The notes under the pieces are model-generated. The model saw nothing but the letters and a program-made list of their open reading frames with translations, had not been told where the DNA came from and searched no databases. A stretch of DNA of 14,313 bases from an uncultured Oscillospiraceae bacterium (GTDB lineage: Bacteria > Bacillota > Clostridia > Oscillospirales > Oscillospiraceae), in contig CAJOFW010000012.1 of NCBI GenBank assembly GCA_905234005.1, positions 1-14,313 of the forward strand, written 5' to 3'. Made by a program: the position numbers and the translations under genes. Below are positions 1 through 6,506 of the stretch, piece after piece (within the stretch, counting starts at the first letter, position 1; the number at the start of each line of letters is the position of its first letter).

Positions 1-21
1 CCCCGTTGATCTATAACCCGT

Positions 22-876
22 CTATTGCGCGCACGTCGGCGACGGGGCCGGGGATATGCGGTCGAGAATGGCCGCGCCGGCTTCGGCGGCGCAGAGGTAG
101 AATACGACGGTCGCGTCGTCGTCAAGGATCGGAACCGACACCCGGCCTGTCAGCGGCTCGAAAAGGACAAGCAGCATATTCGACAGCAGACACGGAAGCG
201 ACGAGTTCACGATCAGCTCCTTCATGACGTGCCGCTCCTTTTGCAGGATGAAATGCACGTCGGCGAGCTTTTCCATCACACGGCTCCATCGCCCGACATC
301 GTGGTAGCCCAGGAGCGTGGCGCCCGCCAGCTCCTCCAGCCGTATGCCGTCCCGGGCGGCGAGGGGGTGATCGCGGGGGACGTTGAGGTACAGCGTCTCG
401 GTCGAGTGCTCCCGGCAGCGAATCCGCTCGACGTCCGGCGGCGCGTCGAGAACGATGAGCTGGTAGGCGTTGTCCAGAAGGCCCCGGATCAGCGACTCAT
501 GCTCGGCCAGCTCCGTCGATATCGTCATATCCGGAAAGCACTCCCGCAGCTCGTCCGCGAGCAGCCACATCGGGGCCGGGCCGCAGGAGCCGACCGAGAT
601 CGTCTGCATGCTGTGCGCGCAGGCGTGCAGATGGCGCGGCAGCTCGTCCACCTGCCGCAGGATGTCCCGCGCCCGCTCCACCGCCTCAACGCCGACGGGG
701 TTTATGTGCGTCTTGTTCCGCCCGTGCTCAAAAAGCGGCAGGCCAAGCTCACCCTCCAGCCGCTGGACGGAGCGGCTCAGCGCCGGCTGCGATATGTGCA
801 GCGTCCGGGCCGCCGCCGTCATCGTCCCCTGCTCGTAGATCGCCACGAGATGTGAAAGCTGCTGCAATTCGATCAT
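22..876 (-). CDS. LysR-type transcriptional regulator
   Basis: This is a 284-residue protein of normal length for LysR-type regulators (about 290-310). The N-terminal winged helix-turn-helix is clear at residues 1-60 (MIELQQLSHLVAIYEQGT, then AARTLHISQPALSRSVQRLE, then GLPLFEHGRNKTHINPVG). A linker helix follows, and from about residue 90 a periplasmic-binding-protein-like effector domain (ISVGSCGPAPMWLLADEL). The ATG has a GGGGGAG ribosome binding site 5-11 bases upstream on the minus strand. The gene is divergent from the sugar cluster that begins at 1180, the usual arrangement for a LysR regulator and its target, so it probably controls that cluster and itself through the 877-1179 gap. The effector is unknown; a sugar or sugar phosphate is inferred from context only. 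Confidence in the family is high and in the target moderate. Confidence 0.95.
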   Translation of the reverse strand: MIELQQLSHLVAIYEQGTMTAAARTLHISQPALSRSVQRLEGELGLPLFEHGRNKTHINPVGVEAVERARDILRQVDELPRHLHACAHSMQTISVGSCGPAPMWLLADELRECFPDMTISTELAEHESLIRGLLDNAYQLIVLDAPPDVERIRCREHSTETLYLNVPRDHPLAARDGIRLEELAGATLLGYHDVGRWSRVMEKLADVHFILQKERHVMKELIVNSSLPCLLSNMLLVLFEPLTGRVSVPILDDDATVVFYLCAAEAGAAILDRISPAPSPTCAQ

Positions 877-933
877 GTCCGCTCCCCCCCTGCGCCGCCG
901 CGTCGTCTTCCGCCTTCGCGCTATGCGCCGCGG

Positions 934-967
934 GTATGATTATACCATACGACCGGCCGTTTGTAAC
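934..967 (-). promoter_or_regulatory. Promoter of the LysR gene
   Basis: On the minus strand a perfect TATAAT (939-944) is preceded by TGG, giving an extended -10, and lies 17 bases from a GTTACA -35 (962-967, 4 of 6 to consensus). A 5-bp dyad, GTATG (934-938) and CATAC (946-950), straddles the -10, so a regulator could occlude it. The predicted transcript leader is about 55 nt. Confidence 0.65.
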
Positions 968-1007
968 CCAAAGCCAGCAATTCCGATTGCCTTGTTAACA
1001 CAAAATT

Positions 1008-1024
1008 CACAAATTTGATTTGTG
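1008..1024. promoter_or_regulatory. AT-rich inverted repeat between the divergent promoters
   Basis: A perfect 7-bp dyad, CACAAAT-TTG-ATTTGTG, lies in the middle of the divergent gap, about 65 bases upstream of the LysR -10 and 86 upstream of the sugar-cluster -10. It could be a second regulator half-site or a site for another repressor. The sequence shows only the symmetry. Confidence 0.35.
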
Positions 1025-1048
1025 TATTTTGCCGCTTTTCGCTAATGA

Positions 1049-1067
1049 CTATGCGCCAAAAGCATAG
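1049..1067. promoter_or_regulatory. Candidate LysR binding site (T-N11-A dyad)
   Basis: CTATGC (1049-1054) and GCATAG (1062-1067) form a perfect 6-bp dyad with a 7-base spacer. Within it T1052 and A1064 are separated by exactly 11 bases, the T-N11-A signature of LysR recognition sites. Its centre (1058) lies about 63 bases upstream of the start point predicted from the 1110-1115 -10, which is where activating LysR proteins usually bind. That the adjacent LysR protein binds here is inference. Confidence 0.5.
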
Positions 1068-1086
1068 AAAATTGCTAATTACGCAT

Positions 1087-1115
1087 TGTACAACGTCATT
1101 CGGTTGTAGTATAAT
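1087..1115 (+). promoter_or_regulatory. Promoter of the sugar cluster with internal dyad
   Basis: A perfect TATAAT (1110-1115) lies 17 bases from TGTACA (1087-1092, 4 of 6 to TTGACA). The weak -35 fits a promoter that needs an activator. An inverted repeat, TACAAC (1089-1094) and GTTGTA (1103-1108), overlaps the -35 and fills the spacer, where a bound protein would block or remodel polymerase. The start point would be near 1121, giving a leader of about 59 nt to the TTG at 1180. Confidence 0.6.
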
Positions 1116-1179
1116 TGTCAATATCAACGTATGCCCATCGGCATTGTATGGAAATCACAATCGAAAGGAGCGTGGAGCG

Positions 1180-3590
1180 TTGAAGCACGCAGACATCATC
1201 AAGCAGCTCACGCTGGAGGAGAAGTGTCACCTTCTGGGCAGACACAGAGCGTGAAGCGGCTCGGCATCGACAACATGACCCTCTCGGACGGGCCGCACGG
1301 CATCCGCAAGCAGGAGGGCGCGGGGGATCAGCTCGGCCTGAACGGAAGCCTGCCGGCCACCTGCTATCCCACCGCCGCGACGATGGCGAACTCCTGGGAT
1401 CCGGCGCTGGGCGAGGAGCTGGGCAAACACCTCGGCGAGGAGGCGGCCAGCCAGGACGTGTGCGTCCTGCTCGGGCCGGGCCTCAACATCAAGCGCAGTC
1501 CGTTCTGCGGCCGCAACTTCGAGTATTTCTCCGAGGATCCGTATCTCGCGGGCAAGATGGCGGCGGGGTACATACGCGGTATGCAGGCAAACGGCGTGTC
1601 CGCCTGCCCGAAGCACTTCGCGGCGAACAACACCGAGCTGCGCCGGATGGCGTCGAACTCCGTCATGGACGAGCGCACCCTGCGCGAAATCTATCTCACC
1701 GGCTTTGAGATCGCCGTCACGGAGGCGCACCCGAAGTCCATCATGTCGAGCTACAACATGGTGAACGGCGTCTACGCGAACGAGAACGAGCACCTGCTGC
1801 AGGAGATCCTGCGCGACACCTGGGGCTTTGACGGCTTCGTCGTGTCCGACTGGGGCGCCTGCAACGACTTCACGGACGGCGTCCGGGCCGGCTCCCATCT
1901 CGAAATGCCGTCGACCGGCGGCGACAGCCCCCGCCAGCTCATGCAGGCCATTTACGAGGGCCGCATCTCCGAGGACGAGGTCAACGTCCGCGTCGACGAG
2001 CTGCTCGACGTGATGCTCGCCACCCGCAAGGCGGTCGATCCCCTCAAGGGCAAGCCGTTCGACATCGACGCCCACCACGCCTTCGCGCAGAAGTGCTCGG
2101 AGCAGTCGATCGTTCTGCTCAAAAACGAGGACAACATCCTCCCGCTCAAAAAAGGCTCGAAGGTCGCCGTCATCGGCGAATTCGCCCAGAAGGCCCGCTA
2201 CCAGGGCGCCGGCTCCTCCGTCGTGAACTGCACAAAGCTGGACAACACGATGGACGTGATCGGCAATTTCGACCTCGACGTCGTCGGCTTCGAGGCCGGT
2301 TACCCCCGCCACGGCGATCCCGACACGGCCATGCGTGAGAAGGCCGTCGCCCTCGCTCTCAAGGCGGATTATGTGCTTTTGTACCTCGGCCTCGACGAGA
2401 TATCCGAGTCCGAGGGCCTCGACCGCTCCACGCTCGCGATTCCCGAGTGCCAGATCGAGGTGCTCAGGGCCGTCTCCGCCGCGAACCCGAACGTGATCGT
2501 CGTCATGAGCGCGGGCTCGTCCGTGGAGATGCCGTGGCTCGACCGCTGCAAGGGCCTTGTGCACGGCTACCTGTGCGGCCAGGCCGGCGCCTCCGCCGTG
2601 CTGAAGGTCATCCTCGGCGAGGTGAACCCCTCCGGCAAGCTCTCCGAGAGCTATCCCGTGAAGTACGAGGACTGCTCGACCGCCCCCTACTTCCCCGCGA
2701 AGGAGCGCAGCGTCGAATACCGCGAGGGTCTGTACGTCGGCTACCGGTACTACGAGACGGCGAAGGTGCCCGTGACGTTCCCGTTCGGCTTCGGCCTTTC
2801 GTATACCACCTTTGAATACTCCGTCATCCGTGCGAACGACCGGAACGTGACGTTTACGATCACAAACACCGGCGCGATGGACGGCGCGGAGGTCGCGCAG
2901 GTCTACGTCAGCGCGAAGAAGCCCTCCGTCTACCGTCCGGCGAAGGAGCTGAAGGGCTTTGCCAAGGTGTTCCTCAGGGCGGGCGAGTCGAAGGACGTCA
3001 CGATCGACCTCGACGACAAGGCGTTCCGCTACTGGAACGACAAAACCGGCAAATTCGAGATCGACGGCGGCGATTACGACATCCTCGTCGGCGCGAGCGT
3101 CGCGGACATCCGTCTCACGGCCACGGTCACCGTCGCCGGGACGAACGCCCCGGCCCCGATCGACCTCGCCGCGATCCCGAGCTACGTCAGCGGCGACATC
3201 AAAAATGTCTCCGACGACGAGTTCACGGCCCTGCTCGGCCACGAGATCCCCGACGGCAAATGGGCCGGCACGATCCAGCCGAACGACGCGATCGCCCAGC
3301 TCTACTACGCGAACAGCCTCAAGGCGCGGCTCGTCTGGAGGGTCATGGACAGCATGCTCACGAAGAGCATCGAAAAGGGCGAGCCGGATCTGAACATCAC
3401 CTTCATCTACAACATGCCCATCCGCGCCATCGGCAAGATGGCGGGCGGCATGGTGTCGCAGGATATGTGCGACGGCATCCTCGACATCGTGAACGGCCAC
3501 GGCATCGCGTTTCTGAAGGGCCTCGGCAAGCTCATCGGCGGCTTCTTCAAGCAGATGAGCGTGTCGAAGAAGCAGAAGGCGCTCGAATAA
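1180..3590 (+). CDS. GH3 beta-glucosidase-like protein, N-terminus frameshifted
   Basis: Family 3 glycoside hydrolase with no signal peptide, so cytoplasmic. The barrel domain carries DGPHGIRKQ, CPKHFAANN (substrate-binding Lys-His at 1611-1616) and GFVVSDWGA, whose Asp (1848-1850) is the expected nucleophile. The alpha/beta domain carries ESEGLDR with the likely acid/base Glu at 2412-2414. An FnIII-like domain follows (about 2830-3120), then a 140-residue extension. The best start is TTG 1180, with AAAGGAG at 1164-1170 and a family-like start (KHADIIKQLTLEEKCHLL). That frame stops at TGA 1252-1254, and the rest of the protein (from QTQSVKRLGID) is one base back. From memory of clostridial relatives, about six residues (SGKDFW-like) are missing at the junction, which fits a 16-base deletion around 1237. 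Reinitiation at GTG 1251, overlapping the TGA, is possible. The gene is either broken, reinitiating, or affected by an assembly error. Confidence 0.85.
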
Positions 3591-3603
3591 AGGAGGAGAC
3601 GAC

Positions 3604-3777
3604 ATGAAAAGCAACGCCAACGGCATATCGCCGGTCGTGTGCATCATCCTGACGGTGCTCGTCGCGGCGCTGACCGTCTGGATGTTCGCGAAGAGCCACA
3701 TTTTCTGGGGCATCGTCTTTGCCCTGATCTGCGTGGATTTCCTCGCCGACGTGATCCTGTCATTCAAGAAAGCATAG
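3604..3777 (+). CDS. Small two-helix membrane protein, unknown function
   Basis: A 57-residue reading frame begins with ATG 3604, seven bases after an excellent AGGAGG (3591-3596) that partly overlaps the TAA of the GH3 gene, and ends 19 bases before the transporter start. The protein has a short polar N-terminus (MKSNANGISP), a hydrophobic stretch of about 20 residues (VVCIILTVLVAALTVWMF), a short AKSH turn, a second hydrophobic stretch (IFWGIVFALICVDFLADVIL) and a basic tail (SFKKA). It is therefore probably a membrane hairpin. I do not recognise a family. Its tight placement between the hydrolase and the symporter, with its own strong ribosome binding site, suggests translation within the operon. 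It may act with the transporter, but nothing in the sequence proves that. Confidence 0.75.
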   Translation: MKSNANGISPVVCIILTVLVAALTVWMFAKSHIFWGIVFALICVDFLADVILSFKKA

Positions 3778-3796
3778 CAAGAAGGGAGAGAACCAC

Positions 3797-5614
3797 ATGA
3801 GCGAAAACGCCAAGGGCAGCTTCTTCGACAAGCTGCCGCCAACCCTCATCAAAAAGAACAACGTCACCCTGATCCCCGAGGGCGCGATCGGCTACCTGGT
3901 CGGCCCGACGCTGGCGCTGCTGGCAAACTCGGTCCTGTCGAACTACTTCAACAAGTACATGACCGACGTGCTCCACATCAACTCCTGGGCCAGCGCGTTC
4001 TTCACCTGGCTGCCGGTGATATCGGTCATCTTCGTCGTGATCGGCAACATCCTCGTCGGCCGCCTCATGGACAACATCAAGTCCAGAAACGGCAAGGCCC
4101 GGCCGCTGCTGCTGGTGTCCGTGCCCATCAGCCTTCTCGCGCTGCTGTTCCTGTTCGTGTTCTCGCCGTACAACTCGACGAGCACCGAATGGCACACCGG
4201 GGCGCTCATCTGCATCGCGATCGGCTACAACCTCTGGTTCGCGTTCGCGTACCCGATGTACTACACGCCGCACGCCGCCCTCGTGAGCCTGTCCACCCGC
4301 AACTCGAAGGACCGCGGCCTGCTCGCCACGATCTCGAACGCGACGATGCTCGCGGCCATGGGCCTCTCGAGCATGATCCTGCCGTTCTTCCTGAACCTGC
4401 TGTTCGTGTACGACATGAGCGGCACGGGCACGCCGGTCACGAACGACGCGGGCAAGATCATGTACTACGTCGACGAGGCCGGCGCGGCGATCTACGACGC
4501 GCAGGCGTCCTACAGCCACTGGAAGGTATTCGTCATCGCGCTCATCATCATCACGTTTGTCGGCGTGCTGATCGAGTATTTCTTCACCCGTGAGCGCGTG
4601 ACCGAGGAGTCCATGGCCTCCGGCGACGCCGGCGAGGCCAGGAAGGCCCTGCCCGTGAAGGAGCAGTGGAAAATCTGCTCGAAGGATCGCTTCTGGATCA
4701 TCATGATGGTGTTCTTCTTCCTGTACCAGTTCGGCGGCATGATCAAGAACGTCTCCCAGAACTACTTCTGCACGGCGATGTTCGCCGACGCCCTCGGCAA
4801 CTACACGGTCGCCTACGGCGGCCAGCTCCAGGGCACGCTCGCGATCATCGGCGCCGTCCCGACCGCCATCGGCATGGTCATCGCGCTCCCGCTCGCGAAC
4901 ATCCTCGGCAGCAAGGGCAAGGCCATTCTCTGCGGCGCGGTCGTCGCCGTCGTCGGCGGCGTGATCGGCATGTTCGCCCCGAACAACTTCGCGGTCGTCA
5001 TCGTGTCCTTCGTCATCAAGGCCCTCGGCTCCACGCCGGCGATGTACCTGTCGCTCGCCCTGCTGGCGGACGTCTTCGACCACCAGGAGGCCGTGCACGG
5101 CGTCCGCACCGACGGCCTGTCCATGACGATCTACGGCGCGATCATGGCCGGCATGACCGGCCTCACCACCGGCGTGCTGAACGCGGTGCTCTCCGGCGTC
5201 AGCTACGACGTGTCCACCCTCCAGACGAACGAGGCGCTCCGCGCCGCCATGCCCTGGGTGTTCATCGGCGGCGAGACGATCTGCTACGCCGGCATCTTCC
5301 TGATCTTCCTGTTCATGGGCGTGGAGAAGTTCTCGAAGATCGACCACATCGCGATCGTGGCCGACCAGAAGGCCGCCGCCGCGGCGGAAGGCCGCGAGTA
5401 CATCTCCGCGGAGGAGAAGATCCGCCGCGAGGAGGGCGAGGAGGCATACGAGGCCGAGCTGAAGAAGCAGGCCGACGCCGCCGCCAGGGAGGAAGCCCGC
5501 GTCGCGAAGCTCTCCCCCGAGAAGCGCAGGGCCGAGGAGGAGGCCGAGGCGAAGATCGTATCGGAGTTCAACAGCCTCCGCGAGGCCGCCGGCCGTCCCT
5601 CCGTCAACGCGTAA
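3797..5614 (+). CDS. GPH/MelB-type sugar:cation symporter with charged C-terminal tail
   Basis: This is a 605-residue membrane transporter of the glycoside-pentoside-hexuronide family (MFS fold). The family signature after the second helix is visible as GRLMDNIKSRNGKARP, and about 12 hydrophobic segments run from residue 30 to about 508 (for example SVPISLLALLFLFVF and GAVVAVVGGVIGMF). The start ATG 3797 has GAAGGGAG at 3781-3788. The membrane domain ends near VEKF (residue 509). The last 97 residues are hydrophilic and rich in Ala, Glu, Lys and Arg (EEKIRREEGEEAYEAELKK), likely a long helix or coiled coil in the cytoplasm. Typical members stop at 450-500 residues or carry a PTS EIIA domain, which this tail does not resemble. 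The neighbours suggest import of a glucose disaccharide, but the exact sugar cannot be read from the sequence. Confidence 0.93.
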   Translation: MSENAKGSFFDKLPPTLIKKNNVTLIPEGAIGYLVGPTLALLANSVLSNYFNKYMTDVLHINSWASAFFTWLPVISVIFVVIGNILVGRLMDNIKSRNGKARPLLLVSVPISLLALLFLFVFSPYNSTSTEWHTGALICIAIGYNLWFAFAYPMYYTPHAALVSLSTRNSKDRGLLATISNATMLAAMGLSSMILPFFLNLLFVYDMSGTGTPVTNDAGKIMYYVDEAGAAIYDAQASYSHWKVFVIALIIITFVGVLIEYFFTRERVTEESMASGDAGEARKALPVKEQWKICSKDRFWIIMMVFFFLYQFGGMIKNVSQNYFCTAMFADALGNYTVAYGGQLQGTLAIIGAVPTAIGMVIALPLANILGSKGKAILCGAVVAVVGGVIGMFAPNNFAVVIVSFVIKALGSTPAMYLSLALLADVFDHQEAVHGVRTDGLSMTIYGAIMAGMTGLTTGVLNAVLSGVSYDVSTLQTNEALRAAMPWVFIGGETICYAGIFLIFLFMGVEKFSKIDHIAIVADQKAAAAAEGREYISAEEKIRREEGEEAYEAELKKQADAAAREEARVAKLSPEKRRAEEEAEAKIVSEFNSLREAAGRPSVNA

Positions 5615-5849
5615 TTCCTTTTTCCGTGGGCGCGGTATACCGCAGGCGTGCGGCTTCAAGCCGAAACGCCGCCCTGTCAACGCGTCCCCCCTTCCAGGCC
5701 TCCGCGACCCTTCGCGGCGGCCCGGAGACCCGAACCGTGTTCCATAAACGGCCGTCGTGTAACTCCCAAGCGGGCTATGCGGCGGCCGATCCAATATCGG
5801 AACGCGGGCGTCATCACACAAAACATTCGTCATACAAGGAGGAAAACCC
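5615..5849. other. Intergenic gap inside the sugar cluster
   Basis: No gene, promoter or T-tailed terminator is convincing here. It holds several short symmetric elements: a perfect 12-base palindrome GCGGTATACCGC (5632-5643), a small hairpin CGGCTTCAAGCCG (5651-5663), a hairpin CCGCGA-CCCT-TCGCGG (about 5701-5716), and CCGAT-N5-ATCGG near 5789-5803. The gap is much longer than the others in the cluster, so the last two genes could be separately controlled, or it could be a processing site or a degraded sequence. Confidence 0.35.
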
Positions 5850-6494
5850 GTGAAATTCGAGAAGAAAGCGGTCATATTCGATCTGGACGGCGTCATCTGC
5901 TTTACCGACAAGTACCACTATCTCGCGTGGAAGGCGCTGGCCGACCGGCTCGGCATCTACTTCGACGAGAAGATCAACGACCGTCTGCGCGGCGTGAGCC
6001 GTATGGCGAGCCTCGAGATCATCCTCGAGCGGGCGACGGAGACCTACACCCCCGAGCAGAAGGAGGCGTTCGCCGAGGAGAAGAACAACACCTACCGCGA
6101 CCTTTTGAAGAATATGTCCCCCGCCGACCTGACCGACGAGGTCAAAAACACCCTGATCGAGCTGCGGAACCGGGGCTACAGGCTGTCGATCGGCTCCTCG
6201 AGCAAGAATACGAAGTTCATCCTCGGCCAGATCGGCCTCGGCGACTTCTTCGACGCGATCGCGGACGGCACCGACATCACCCGCTCGAAGCCCGACCCGG
6301 AGGTGTTCCTGTGCTCCGCCGCGAAGATCGGCGTCGACCCCGCCGACTGCGCCGTGGTCGAGGACGCGAAGGCCGGCATCCAGGCCGCGAAGGCGGCGGG
6401 CATGACGGCGCTGGCCCTGTTCGGCGACGCGAAGGACTGCGGCGAGGAGGACTACAACCTGACCTCGTTCGCCGACCTGCTGAACATCCTGTGA
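5850..6494 (+). CDS. pgmB: beta-phosphoglucomutase
   Basis: A 214-residue cytoplasmic HAD-superfamily enzyme that converts beta-glucose-1-phosphate to glucose-6-phosphate. The motifs match the Lactococcus lactis enzyme closely. Motif I is IFDLDGV, with nucleophile Asp11 and acid/base Asp13. The cap domain has DKYHYLAWKAL (His23) and RLRGVSRMASLEII. Motif II is GSSSKN (Ser116-Asn120), motif III is SKPDPEVF (Lys147), and motif IV is VEDAKAG (Glu171, Asp172, magnesium ligands). The length is also close (221 in L. lactis). The start is GTG 5850 with AAGGAGG at 5836-5842, seven bases upstream. It lies 12 bases before the GH65 gene, and the pair makes a standard phosphorolytic unit because inverting GH65 enzymes release beta-glucose-1-phosphate. 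The GVSR cap motif makes another HAD phosphatase unlikely. Confidence 0.93.
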   Translation: MKFEKKAVIFDLDGVICFTDKYHYLAWKALADRLGIYFDEKINDRLRGVSRMASLEIILERATETYTPEQKEAFAEEKNNTYRDLLKNMSPADLTDEVKNTLIELRNRGYRLSIGSSSKNTKFILGQIGLGDFFDAIADGTDITRSKPDPEVFLCSAAKIGVDPADCAVVEDAKAGIQAAKAAGMTALALFGDAKDCGEEDYNLTSFADLLNIL

Positions 6495-6506
6495 GAGGGC
6501 CGCGCC

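Noticed and set aside
1131..1179. ATG 1131 as the start of the GH3 gene
   Set aside because: It is only about ten bases from the predicted transcription start, has no ribosome binding site, and the encoded first 35 residues do not look like the family; the neighbouring frame from TTG 1180 does.
1222..1254. Programmed -1 ribosomal frameshift in the GH3 gene
   Set aside because: No X-XXY-YYZ slippery heptamer and no strong downstream structure are visible, and family residues are missing at the junction, which points to a deletion.
1227..3842. 871-codon open frame on the minus strand opposite the GH3 gene
   Set aside because: It is rich in Arg, Ala, Val, His and Asp with no domain pattern, and arises from GC-rich third positions of the true gene on the other strand.
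3764..5911. 715-codon open frame on the minus strand opposite the symporter
   Set aside because: The composition is low-complexity (repeated His, Asp, Glu, Arg) and mirrors a clearly real transporter gene; no ribosome binding site.
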